NCBI RefSeq assembly: GCF_029227915.1
Contig: NC_079878.1
Coordinates: 27,989,501-28,053,500 of the forward strand
Length of the DNA: 64,000 bases
Direction of reading: 5' to 3'
Source: Hydractinia symbiolongicarpus
Taxonomy: Eukaryota > Cnidaria > Hydrozoa > Anthoathecata > Hydractiniidae
A model generated the notes under the pieces. It was not told the DNA's origin, made no database searches, and was given only the letters and a program-made list of their open reading frames with translations. A program made the position numbers and the translations under genes. Of this stretch, positions 51,143-59,111 are shown one piece after another (position 1 is the first letter of the stretch; every line of letters starts with the position of its first letter).

Positions 51143-51837
51143 ATGCGGCGTATCCTAGCGAGAATGAAGGTACCCATGCCATACGATGCCGGCTTTTCTC
51201 AATACGAGAACCCCTACTCTACATCTGGATATGCCCAGATTTGTCGTGGATATGGTGCCGACCCTAATGCCCAATACAAGTTTAAGGCTCTCATGTCCTC
51301 GCTCACAAATGGTAGATGGTGGCCGCAAGTAGATGGTGATTGGGCCACGTTTATCATGCCTACGGGCCAAGGCCTGACATCGGAAGGTCTGACGAAGCTT
51401 AGCGAGAGTATTCGAGTTTACGTGATTTTACTACTATGGTCCCAAGCTGATGCCAAGGCATCCCTTCGGATGGTGACAATTTCACAGCGAGACAGATACT
51501 ACTACAGAAATTCGAAGCCATGGTACAACGTGAGGAGAACGTAGGCCACGATATAACCGAGTTTCAAAAGGTGCTTCAATATGCCAGGACCCCAGTGAAT
51601 TTTGCTGTGATGCACCACGTGTACATGCTACCATCCGATATGAACCTGCGTATTGGTAAAATTGTGGAGTATAACAACAACATCTTGATTGCGCCGGCGA
51701 GTGCGATGCTTGGCATAAGGCTAGACCTAAACAACAAACCTATTACAACACAGCCTCGGTTTTTAAAACGAGTCAGACCTGGGCAAGAAATATCGAGGGG
51801 TGACCAGTCAGGTCTAGGAGATGGAAACCCTCACTAG
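51143..51837 (+). pseudogene. Unrecognised Polinton gene in the structural region, frameshifted
   Basis: From the ATG at 51143 the frame reads MRRILARMKVPMPYDAGF, then YENPYSTSGYAQICRGYG, NGRWWPQVDGDWATFIMP and GLTSEGLTKLSESIRVYV. Near 51470 the frame shifts, and the continuation (FTARQILLQKFEAMV, then PVNFAVMHHVYMLPSDMNLR, IGKIVEYNNNILIAP) runs to the stop at 51837. The overall length is about 230 codons. The protein is rich in aromatic residues and strands, and it sits among structural genes. I do not recognise a catalytic motif. A virion-associated role is possible. The 5' end directly abuts an antisense gene fragment, so the original N-terminus may have been lost. Confidence 0.6.
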
Positions 51838-51840
51838 GAC

Positions 51841-51857
51841 ACCAAGGCCACCTTGGT
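51841..51857. terminator. 7-bp triloop hairpin after plus-strand gene
   Basis: ACCAAGG (51841-51847), loop CCA and CCTTGGT (51851-51857) form a perfect stem three bases after the stop at 51837. Confidence 0.5.
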
Positions 51858-51904
51858 TACTGCAGGAGTATTATCGATCCTAATGTACATTTGGTTGAAG
51901 AAAT

Positions 51905-51929
51905 ATTAATGCTCCGCGGGAGCACTAAT
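51905..51929. terminator. Triloop hairpin at the convergent junction
   Basis: TGCTCC (51910-51915), loop GCG and GGAGCA (51919-51924) form the core; flanking ATTA/TAAT extends it past one mismatch. It overlaps the 3' end of the minus-strand coiled-coil gene and faces the plus-strand gene ending at 51837. Confidence 0.5.
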
Positions 51930-53158
51930 ATAGTTTGCCTCTCTTCCCAGCATATGCCACAACAAGAGCAGCAGCGGCAGCGATCGCCATGTATAGATGC
52001 ATGGCTACATATTCGACAACTTTTGCAGCCACTCTGAAAAAGAACGAGACAGCCGTGCCAATAATCCCTGGTAGCGCCGCACCTGCTTTACCTGCCAAGC
52101 CTTTCCAGCTGTTTTTGCAAAAAACCCTTCCCTGCGGCACATCCTCCTGCGCCTGTTGCGGAACCTCCACCTGTAACTGCAAGTACGATGGTGAAAATCA
52201 GTAGACCAACAGCCTCCACGATGCTAGCTATAGTAACCCTTTGCTCCTTGAACAAAATTCTAAGCTTTTCAGCCAGAGATTTATCGCCTTCTGCGATTTT
52301 CATCAGCGTTTCCTTAATAGATTTCAGTTGGCTCTGAATGTCAGATGATAGTAAACCGTGTGCTTCTCGTACTACTTCCTTTTGATCTTGGAGTCGTTCT
52401 ATATCTTCCCTAGCCTTTGCAATGTCTTCGTTCCAGATAGTTTGCTGTTCCTCTGATACTCCAGGTGTAGCTTTCTTTGTCTTAAGCCTTTTCACCTTGG
52501 CTTCTGCTTTGGCGATCTCGTTGTCGTAGAAGATCATCTTGCTTTGCAAGTGCTTCAGGTTATCCTTTAGCGTTGGAAGCTCGAGGTTGAACCCTCTTCT
52601 TTCACGCTCTGTGAAGGCTTCGCTGGCGCCAAAAGGAGTCTCTTCTATCAGGCTCTCCGTTTCATCAAGGACGTTCTCGAGCAGCGGCATCATTTCGATA
52701 TCATCGGCCTTCTGTTCAACATGAACAATCTCGTTAAGGAGTTTCTGAGCTATTGCTTTACTGCCTTTGTTTGGTGTAGTATAGTCGGTAAACCCCAATT
52801 CTCGCAACCGATTTGTACCTAGCCTCCTCTGTATCTCGGCAACGCTCATCAATTCACCATTCCTTTTAGTGATCTCTATGCCATCGAAAAGAAGCTGGTT
52901 TCCTTGTGCCTCAAACTCGTTACAAAATCTCGCGATTGGCTGCCCCAGCTCCTTACCAAGGTGTTCGTAAAGATCGTCGACTTTTGATTTTAGTAGCTCT
53001 TCCCTCTGTCTTGTCGTGGTGTCTCTTTCGGAAACGGTAGGCGATTGAACCTGATCTGGCGTTATCGTGGAGCTGGCATCAGGCCTACTGAAATCCTCGT
53101 CGGGAATTTTTTCCTCTGACGTAAAGTCGTCTCCTTCGTATATTGGATTAATCGGCAT
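51925..53158 (-). pseudogene. Coiled-coil transmembrane protein of Polintons, frameshifted
   Basis: The start ATG at 53158 sits in AAATAAATG. About 410 codons in two frames (53158-52088 and 52182-51925), with the frame change near 52095-52110. The order is: acidic, disordered N-terminus; globular part with GIEITKRNGELMSVAEIQRR; long heptad-type coiled coil at about residues 195-300 (KMIFYDNEIAKAEAKVKRLK); hydrophobic segment VEAVGLLIFTIVLAVTGGG; Gly/Ala hinge; then, after the frame change, KGLAGKAGAALPGIIGTAVS, a second hydrophobic segment and a short basic end. This architecture is widespread among cnidarian and other invertebrate Polintons and has no known function; a virion or membrane tether is plausible. 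Apart from the single frameshift it looks well preserved. Confidence 0.8.
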
Positions 53159-53191
53159 TTATTTGAAACGTAAATCAGCTAATAATAGAGC
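53159..53191. promoter_or_regulatory. 33-bp divergent intergenic region, shared promoter
   Basis: Only 33 bp separate the start codons of the minus-strand coiled-coil gene (53158) and the plus-strand capsid-like gene (53192). It is AT-rich, with ATTTATTTGAAACG on one side and CTAATAATAGAGC on the other. Any promoters must overlap the coding starts. Confidence 0.5.
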
Positions 53192-54469
53192 ATGATATTC
53201 GGAACTAAGCTCGATCCCTACGGGGAGATTAAAACAATGATGAATATGAAAGGTAAGAAGCAGCGTGTAAAAGTAAGTCATGTGCCTAGTACGATTAATC
53301 AGAACGAGGACTTATATGTTGACATCCCCAACATGGGCCAGAACGATGTAATTTTTCCAGGTAGTATCAAACTACTTTTCGATCTAGAACTTACGGGAAC
53401 AAACACAAACCGCACTATCGTCAGCAATATAGGTAAATCATTGGTGCAAAATCTTCGTATCACTTTGAATGGCAACGAGGTGCAAAATATTAGCGACTAC
53501 AGGGTGCTCGCTACCTACAAGGACCTATGGTTGCCCAAATTTCATCGGGAAAACAACTTGATCCTAGAGGGGATCAATCACAACGACGGTACAATACGCG
53601 CCCTACAGGTTTAAAACGACTGATCATGTAGGCACGGATGAGGAAAAAGCGATCGTCGCAGCCTATGGTAGCACCTTTTGCGTGCCCTTGGGGACAATGT
53701 TTGAATTGACACGAGATTTGCCGTTCTACCAGGCAGGATTATACGACAGGCTGCAATTCGTTATACATTTTGCATCGTACGGTGACGTTATCAAGATGGA
53801 GGTACGGTAGCTGTTGGAAATACCGCAGTTAAACCACCGGATGCCGCGTATAAGATCACTAATATCGCACTATAGTTTGACAAGATTAATAACGAGGGTA
53901 TCGCGAGCGCTATGATATCACGGTATAATCGTTTTGCGCTACCCTATGAAAGGGTTCTCCGTAGTAAGGTTGTCACGATGAAAAAGGCTGACACAAGTTA
54001 CAATTTGCAAATTGATACGCCTGCAAAAAGTTTGAAAGGCGTTTTACTGCTCTTTGTAGACCCTGGAAAAGTGAAGGCTTACTCGGGCGCTAACGAGGTG
54101 TTTTATAACCCAAAGATCGAAAAAATCTCGATCACTGTCGAAGGTGAGCCTAATGAGCTCTACACGCACGCGATGCTCCCGAAAGATCACCTGGAGCAGA
54201 TCGTAAACTTATTCGGTAGCCACGATTCACAGGTGACGATTGGGCAGTTCTTCACAGAGAGATACGCCATGTTTGTTGATTTCTGAGCATCACCTGATCA
54301 TAGTCTCCACGGTTCTGGAAGGCAATTACAGAGATTATCAGACGGTATAACATTGCATATAACAAAGAAGGCAGACGGAACAACCGGAAATATTAAATGC
54401 TACGTTTTCCTACTTCAGGATGCTCAGCTGAACATCTTAGATGGGCGTTTTCACAGTGTCGAATATTAA
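53192..54469 (+). pseudogene. Capsid-type protein (probable major capsid protein), broken
   Basis: About 420 codons, starting MIFGTKLDPYGEIKTMM. The N-terminal part has the strand-rich pattern of jelly-roll capsid proteins (VPSTINQNEDLYVDIPNMGQ, then FPGSIKLLFDLELTGT, then NLRITLNGNEVQ). Later parts include LPFYQAGLYDRLQF, SLKGVLLLFVDPGK, FYNPKIEKISITVEGEPNEL and a final strand near LHITKKADGTTGN. This resembles a widespread Polinton structural protein that I take to be the double-jelly-roll capsid protein; the identity is inferred. The lesions are frameshifts near 53610 and 53805, TAG at 53873-53875 and TGA at 54284-54286. The stop TAA at 54467-54469 lies 7 bases before the next ATG, so the two genes are probably co-expressed. 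Confidence 0.65.
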
Positions 54470-54476
54470 AATAAAG

Positions 54477-54875
54477 ATGGCAAGCATATTAGTACTCGCG
54501 GGTGGGGCTATAATCAATGCCCTCGCGTTTAGCGGATCGAATTACTTGTTCAGTAAGCTGTCAGGCCATGGTGAGGCCGAGCGTAAAACGCATGATAAAG
54601 CAATTGAACAACAGCAAGCTGCTCAAGCACAGTGGGTAAGAGATCGGCAGGCAAAGATCGATTGGTATAACCAGCAACAAGAGCTGAAAAGACAAGCTGG
54701 AGAGAGCTTGAAGGAGCTCGATGAAGGGATGAGAGACTATTACATTGCAACGATCAAGAAGGCTCCTAAGTTATCCGACTTCTACACGCCCAGCAAACAG
54801 CAACAAGACGGTGAGCTAACGTTCATCGTTGGATCCTTAGCCTTCCTTGGTTTTGCAGTGTACAAATGGGCGTAA
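54477..54875 (+). CDS. Small membrane protein with coiled-coil, Polinton type
   Basis: The preferred start is the ATG at 54477 (context AAAATAAAGATGG), giving about 132 codons; an upstream ATG at 54441 overlaps the capsid-like gene and is less likely. Residues 1-25 are a hydrophobic Gly/Ala segment (ASILVLAGGAIINALAF). Next come a His/Glu-rich stretch, a long Gln-rich helix (AIEQQQAAQAQWVRDRQAKI), the conserved-looking motif APKLSDFYTPSKQQQDGEL, and a C-terminal hydrophobic helix (FIVGSLAFLGFAVYKWA). Two membrane ends around a coiled coil suit a virion or membrane-remodelling factor; no function is known. The gene is intact and sits between the capsid-like gene and the integrase. Confidence 0.75.
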   Translation: MASILVLAGGAIINALAFSGSNYLFSKLSGHGEAERKTHDKAIEQQQAAQAQWVRDRQAKIDWYNQQQELKRQAGESLKELDEGMRDYYIATIKKAPKLSDFYTPSKQQQDGELTFIVGSLAFLGFAVYKWA

Positions 54876-54880
54876 AATGT

Positions 54881-54907
54881 TTTCGACATGTAATAAACAT
54901 GTCGAAA
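54881..54907. terminator. Perfect 11-bp hairpin between membrane gene and integrase
   Basis: TTTCGACATGT (54881-54891), loop AATAA and ACATGTCGAAA (54897-54907) form a perfect stem 5 bases after the upstream stop. The integrase ATG (54899-54901) lies inside its right arm. It is the longest perfect stem seen at a gene boundary here. Confidence 0.7.
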
Positions 54908-55869
54908 GCACATATTCCCACAGAGAAGGAAAAATTGAGCAGTATTTACTATACCTCTGAAAATCTCTGGATCGGAAACGAAGCCATTGAAAAACTTGTT
55001 GAACTTAGTGGTTTGTCTATGAAAAAGGTCAAAATCTACCTTGCCCACCAGGCCTTCTGGCAGGTTCACATTCCAGGGCCAAAGGTGGTAAAACATACTC
55101 ATTACACCGTTACAGTTCCATGCCTCGTGACAATGTGTACAGCAACGTCTACAAATACATCCTCACAGGGATCGATGTAGCCTCGCGCTACAAGGTAGCT
55201 AGACACCTGCGAACGACAAAGGCTGCAGAAGTGGCCAAAATGATCGAGGACATTTACAAGGCCAGACCCTTGACGTGGCCCGAGACTGTCATGATAGATG
55301 CAGGAACCGAGTTCCTTGCAGACGTTACAAAGACCTTTAAAAAGCATAACGTCAAGATCGACAGGACGGTGACAAAGTACCATCATAGACACACTGCCTT
55401 TGTGGAAAACTTCAACAAGCAGCTCGCGAGACGTCTCTTCAAGGCTCAAGATGCTCAAGAGCTCAACGAAGAGGGTAAGGTCTCGATGATATGGGTCAAG
55501 CAACTCTACAAAATTGTCGATCAGATGAACAACACCAAAACCGCTGGAATCAAGTTGAAACCAAACGATGCAGTCAAACTTGACGAATTTCCACAAAAAG
55601 CAAGTTATAAGCCTGACAAGAAGCCTCTGGCAGAAGATGGTTTCTACCGATATTTGATGCAGCCTGGTAAAGAGCATGGAGATCAGAGAAGACGTGCAAC
55701 TGACATGATTTGGTCGAAAACAACGTTCCGTTTGGACCGCATCCTCAACGAACCAGACAACCGAACGATGTACTACCTTGCAGATGGTCCAGAGCGTATG
55801 TTTGTGAAAGAAGAGCTTTTGGGGGTTCCTGAAGACACGAAGCTTCCTCCTGACTCGGTTAAAAAGTAG
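54899..55869 (+). pseudogene. Polinton integrase (retroviral-type DDE), defective
   Basis: The start is the ATG at 54899 (MSKAHIPTEKEKLSSIYY). The N-terminal helical part reads NEAIEKLVELSGLSMKKVKI and LAHQAFWQVHIPGPK. Near 55115 the frame changes and a short segment appears to be missing; the frame then continues as VYKYILTGIDVASRYK. The catalytic core keeps the second Asp (VMIDAGTEF) and the Glu (FVENFN), separated by exactly 35 residues. The segment expected to carry the first catalytic Asp, just before the DVASRYK strand, is where the lesion lies, so the enzyme is probably dead. The C-terminal part (YYLADGPERMFVKEELL) resembles the chromodomain-like tail of Polinton integrases. The role would be insertion of the element into the host genome. 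Confidence 0.88.
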
Positions 55870-55888
55870 TAAATTTCACGAGCCATTA

Positions 55889-55961
55889 GTTCCCCGCTAC
55901 GGAGGAACCTCTCAGTTGATACCCATAAGCGTAGTTAATGTGAACCTACGGCTTACATTAA
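55889..55961. terminator. Inverted repeats at the integrase/177-codon convergent junction
   Basis: GTTCCCCG (55889-55896), loop CTA and CGGAGGAAC (55900-55908) pair with one bulged A, starting 20 bases after the integrase stop. A second dyad, TTAATGT (55935-55941) with ACATTAA (55955-55961), lies nearer the minus-strand gene, and TAAGCGTAG can alternatively pair with CTACGGCTTA. The two dyads fit one hairpin for each converging gene. Confidence 0.5.
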
Positions 55962-55991
55962 TACTTACCAACATAAAGATCCTCCTCAGAG

Positions 55992-56525
55992 TCAGTCAAT
56001 CGGATGAAGGCGGGTATAATTATAAGAAAGTAGGGTATAGAATTGATAGCCATAGACGATTCCCTTGAAAACATTTGGCTCGCTATCAAGGTCGATGATG
56101 TCAACTAAACGTCTATCTTCAATAAGAAATTTGAGTATGTCGCCAATTTTCTCCAAGTCCGCCAGATCCGAGAGCCTTAAGTCCTTATCCTTGATAATCT
56201 CGTAGCAGAGCATGGCCCACTTGTTTCTTTTAATATTTACAATATGCAGACCCCTGCGATCCCCGATATCGTATTCGAGCACTTCATCCTCCTCCTCACA
56301 GGGAATTGTTGCCCACGGCTTTTGACCCGATGCTACCCTGTCTAGAAGCTCGTCATCATCTGGATATACAAACCCCTCGTAGTATGGTCCATTTCTAAAT
56401 CTGAAATTTTCCAAACACTGTGAACAATAACCTGTAGTAGATCCTGCCTTTATGCAGAATCTCAGCACAGGTACCTGAATATCATAAAAGTTTCTAGGTT
56501 GCAAGCTCTCTACATAGGCCTCCAT
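55992..56525 (-). CDS. Unrecognised acidic 177-codon protein
   Basis: An intact frame starting at the ATG at 56525 after an A-run (AAGAAAAAAATGG). The protein is acidic, with a CSQC pair near residue 34 (GYCSQCLENFRFRNGPYYEG) that could bind a metal with other Cys/His. It has a D/E-rich centre (DDDELLDRVASGQKPWATIP), a core of alternating strands (GLHIVNIKRNKWAMLCYEII), and a C-terminus with aromatic residues (FKGIVYGYQFYTLLSYNYT). I do not recognise the family. It is the last gene of the long minus-strand series and is among the few undamaged ones. Its position next to the Fic and BRO genes suggests accessory cargo rather than a core replication or virion function. Confidence 0.7.
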   Translation of the reverse strand: MEAYVESLQPRNFYDIQVPVLRFCIKAGSTTGYCSQCLENFRFRNGPYYEGFVYPDDDELLDRVASGQKPWATIPCEEEDEVLEYDIGDRRGLHIVNIKRNKWAMLCYEIIKDKDLRLSDLADLEKIGDILKFLIEDRRLVDIIDLDSEPNVFKGIVYGYQFYTLLSYNYTRLHPID

Positions 56526-56536
56526 TTTTTTTCTTA

Positions 56537-56561
56537 AAGTGTTAACTATCTTTTAACACTT
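56537..56561. terminator. 9-bp hairpin between BRO gene and 177-codon gene
   Basis: AAGTGTTAA (56537-56545), spacer CTATCTT and TTAACACTT (56553-56561) form a perfect stem. It lies about 80 bases past the stop of the BRO gene and 12 bases before the next start. Confidence 0.55.
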
Positions 56562-56641
56562 GAAGTGTTCACGAAAGCTTCGTCCATAGCCTTGGTGAGT
56601 AGTGTATGATATCAGGGCCTCGCCCGTCTACAAAAAAAATC

Positions 56642-57364
56642 CTAGATCTCGGCAAGCTCCATCAATCTCTGATGTGTATAATTACGACCTAATCGAAAGT
56701 GTTTTAGACGTTCAGGATTTATTTCGATGCATCCACGCTCTCGGAGCCAGTTGTAATGTACAATGGCATTTGGAGTTTCTGCAAGAACGACGAGTTGACC
56801 GTTGGGATGATCTGTTAACTTGTTGCGAATCTTTTGCGCTACATAGCCCTGTTGCCCACATATAGCGGCATAAAGATATTCACCGTTGTTATTCTTTTGG
56901 ATTATAACCATCCCATTATCCTTTTGAGGATCTTGCGCACATGGAACATGTCGCTGTCGTAGTTCTATGATTACTAGCTCTTGTGCGGCTACCGTTCGAT
57001 CCTTGTACTCCAAGTCGTTGTTGCGCAGAACCAGCGCCGCTTCCTTTTCTTTAACAACCCAATCCAAAAATGGTTCTGCTTCAGGTCTACCACACCTCAA
57101 GAGGAAGCAATAAAGGCCTGGCTCTGTCAGCAAAACTGTGTTTGGGTGGACAGATCTGTCCACCTCATCGAGCTCAGCAACAACAGCGTCGCCAAGCCGT
57201 ATTTTGTACTTGTCGGGAACAAGTCTCTGAAGGGCTTTTACTCCCGCCTCCCGCTTATAGCCGGCGGCTCTCCAAACATTGGAGGCAACGATGCATTCAC
57301 CTTTATAATGAACAAAGAATGATCGGACTTGCTTTCCTTCGAAAAAATCAACCACAAGAGACAT
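56642..57364 (-). CDS. BRO-N family protein (copy 1)
   Basis: About 240 codons, intact. The ATG at 57364 is preferred over the upstream TTG because GTATAAGAAAG precedes it exactly as in copy 2. Residues about 1-110 fit the BRO-N DNA-binding domain: FFEGKQVRSFFVHYKGECIV, then SNVWRAAGYKREAGVKALQR and VLLTEPGLYCFLLRCGRPEA, followed by FLDWVVKE. A short helical linker ends in ELRQRHVPCAQDPQK. The C-terminal domain (GMVIIQKNNNGEYLYAAICG to LAETPNAIVHYNWLRERGCI) resembles the domain that follows KilA/MSV199 regions in large DNA virus proteins (DUF3627 type). BRO proteins are common in baculoviruses, poxviruses and phages and bind nucleic acid; the role here is unknown. Confidence 0.82.
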   Translation of the reverse strand: MSLVVDFFEGKQVRSFFVHYKGECIVASNVWRAAGYKREAGVKALQRLVPDKYKIRLGDAVVAELDEVDRSVHPNTVLLTEPGLYCFLLRCGRPEAEPFLDWVVKEKEAALVLRNNDLEYKDRTVAAQELVIIELRQRHVPCAQDPQKDNGMVIIQKNNNGEYLYAAICGQQGYVAQKIRNKLTDHPNGQLVVLAETPNAIVHYNWLRERGCIEINPERLKHFRLGRNYTHQRLMELAEI

Positions 57365-57378
57365 CTTTCTTATACACG

Positions 57379-57390
57379 CCAAGGCTCAAC
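57379..57390 (-). promoter_or_regulatory. GTTGAGCCTTGG motif upstream of BRO copy 1
   Basis: On the minus strand GTTGAGCCTTGG ends 14 bases before the ATG at 57364. The 29-base stretch from the motif through that ATG (57362-57390) is identical to 58290-58318 upstream of BRO copy 2. It is a likely promoter or leader element. Confidence 0.55.
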
Positions 57391-57467
57391 CACAATTTTT
57401 TTGTGATTCACAAAAAATTACTGGATCCAATAATGAGCACCAGGCTAAGGAAGCCATGGATATTTTT
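57379..57467. repeat. Direct repeat copy 1 flanking the Fic-BRO segment
   Basis: About 89 bp matching 59100-59194: CCAAGGCTCAAC, then a hairpin around TTTTGTG-ATT-CACAAAA, then TACTGGATCCAATAATGA and GGAAGCCATGGATATTTTT. In copy 2 the last part is the 3' end of the 60-codon ORF; here it is an orphan fragment with a stop in it. Confidence 0.85.
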
Positions 57468-57489
57468 GTAGCCTCGTGAAGCTACAAAA
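57464..57489. terminator. 9-bp hairpin after BRO copy 2
   Basis: TTTTGTAGC (57464-57472), loop CTCGTGAA and GCTACAAAA (57481-57489) form a perfect stem 8 bases past the TAG (57498) of the minus-strand BRO copy 2. A second dyad (T-run GTG-ATT-CAC A-run, 57394-57419) lies further along. Confidence 0.6.
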
Positions 57490-57497
57490 GAGTCTCG

Positions 57498-58292
57498 CTA
57501 GTCTTCGAGCGCAGGCACTCCCAGGTCATACAAATCGTCGCGAGTAAGATTGATGAGTCGAAAGTGGCATTGATACCGTTTTACGTGTCCTTCCTCTTTG
57601 AATCGATTGAACGCGTGCATCGCGTTGGGATTATCGATGACCACAATCTCTTCACAGTTTGGATAGTTGTCCCTGAGTCCTCTCCTTTTGGTGGAGATTT
57701 TCCGTCTTTAAACACGTGCACAGTAGTAGGGAAGACGATGGCATTGATCATCGTCTGGTGCAGTATGCTTGCCATAAATCATGATCGCGTTGTATTTTCG
57801 AGGATCTTGCGCACCTGGAACATGTCGCTGTCGTAGCTCTGTGATTTCTTGCGCTTGTACTGCAAGTTGTCTATCTTTTTCTTTAATATCTTCATCAAGG
57901 ATCGCAATGGCTACGTCTTTTTCATCGATAGCTTGCCGTTGCTCTCGTACTTCATCTTGCAGCTTTTCTATACCTTTTAGCGCTAGCCACTTGGTAAGCC
58001 CGATGGCTTTAGGTTTTCTAGAACGGTCTGCAATCTCAAGAGCTCCACCTAGTGTCACAAACATATCGTGAGGATTAGCATGTTTTGGTCCTTGAAAGGT
58101 TTGCTCTAAAAACAACCCTTTCATATCACGACGAGGCGTTGTTTTCACGTTTCTGTAAGTCGTCGCAATGTCAGGGATTCCTAAAAATCTACCAAGATCA
58201 GCACGTTTAAAACGCGGCTGCGAGTGCTCGTCATACAAGGTTTCGATCGCTCCAGCAGGCACGGCGTTGCACAGACCAAGTTGAGAATACAT
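57498..58292 (-). pseudogene. BRO/MSV199-type protein (copy 2), frameshifted
   Basis: The ATG at 58292 follows GTATAAGAAAG. The N-terminal domain differs from copy 1 (ETLYDEHSQPRFKRADLGRF, then LGIPDIATTYRNVK and MFVTLGGALEIADR) and fits the MSV199/BRO-N class. A coiled-coil linker follows (DEVREQRQAIDEKDVAIAIL), ending in ELRQRHVPGAQDPRK, nearly the same as copy 1. The C-terminal domain is split by two frame changes, near 57735 and 57705; the last frame reads VVIDNPNAMHAFNRFKEEGH and ends LGVPALED at TAG 57498-57500. It is a paralogue of copy 1 that shares the C-terminal module but has a different N-terminal module. Confidence 0.78.
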
Positions 58293-58306
58293 CTTTCTTA
58301 TACACG

Positions 58307-58318
58307 CCAAGGCTCAAC
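58307..58318 (-). promoter_or_regulatory. GTTGAGCCTTGG motif upstream of BRO copy 2
   Basis: Identical 12-bp motif and downstream leader (CGTGTATAAGAAAG, then ATG) as in BRO copy 1. It sits in the gap between the Fic stop (58325) and the BRO start (58292). Confidence 0.55.
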
Positions 58319-58324
58319 TAGGAA

Positions 58325-59081
58325 TCAGTTTTCTAGTAGAGCCAAGTTTTGCTCGAAATTATCCCATACCTTCACCAAAGACTTGCAGACCATTGTGTCA
58401 AGTAACGATGGTCTCTCTTCAAACCTTTTAACAACCTGAATGTAATGGCGCCTGTCGCGTTTGTGGAACGAACTAAGTAAAACTGAAAAGAGGCTCAACC
58501 CACCCTCCACAAGTACGGGAGAAATAACTAGCCTACACAAACTTCCGTTCCCATCTTCGAATGGGTGGATGTTAATCAAGTCTATAAACAACCTCACTGC
58601 GTTCCATATCGGATCATCAGTCTCTGTAGAGTAGTATCGATCCAGGGCGTCTGTCACTAACCTTGGAATTGCAGAAACAGGGGCAAATTCGTGATAAACA
58701 GCGTTAGTCGTCCTGTATTTCCCTGTCAGCACGGGTTTGCCGCTTTTTTCTCCGCGCATCATGATCTCAAGGACAGTCTGGATTTTGTCAGGCATGAGGC
58801 GCCCGCAGCCCTTCATCCAGTTTAGAGCGAGCATAAAGTTTATCATCTGCCTTTTGAAACTTTTCGACTTGTCGTCAAGATGTGCGTCTTCAGGATCTTT
58901 CATCAGGTTCCAAGTCTCAGTTGCTGAAAAGTTCACCTCCCCTTCGGATGTGTAGGTTCCGTACGTAAACAGGACTTTCCACCTTTTTAAAACTCTTCTA
59001 CGTATGCGTCGCAGTCTTTCTCAAAACATTTTGGTACTCGTCTTCGTCTGCCATCCAATGCTGCCTTTTCAATTTTTCCAT
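58325..59081 (-). pseudogene. Fic-domain protein, 5' part broken
   Basis: The main open frame (58936-58325, 203 codons, extending upstream in frame through TYGTYTSEGEV) contains the Fic core: an N-terminal helix with SKSFKRQMINFMLALNWM, the helix before the active site (NAVRLFIDLIN) and the motif HPFEDGNGSLCRL. Canonical Fic has HPFx(D/E)GNGRxxR; here the Arg after GNG is Ser, although the catalytic His and Gly-Asn-Gly are kept and a later Arg is present. Fic enzymes transfer AMP or related groups to target proteins; the altered anion-binding loop may reduce that activity. The likely ATG is at 59081 (MEKLKRQHWMADEDEY), but at least two frame changes near 58960-59030 separate it from the core. 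It is cargo in a repeat-flanked segment. Confidence 0.82.
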
Positions 59082-59099
59082 TTTGTTAAATGTCTGGCA

Positions 59100-59111
59100 C
59101 CAAGGCTCAAC
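59100..59111 (-). promoter_or_regulatory. GTTGAGCCTTGG motif upstream of the Fic gene
   Basis: The same 12-bp motif as upstream of both BRO genes, ending 18 bases before the Fic ATG at 59081. The leader after it differs from the BRO leaders. Confidence 0.5.

Noticed and set aside
55102-55677. 191-codon minus-strand frame opposite the integrase
   Set aside because: The plus strand carries the integrase core motifs, so this is a shadow frame.
55992-56525. Adenovirus-type cysteine protease expected in Polintons
   Set aside because: The only unassigned intact gene of suitable length has no His-...-Cys protease pattern; no protease was recognised in the window.
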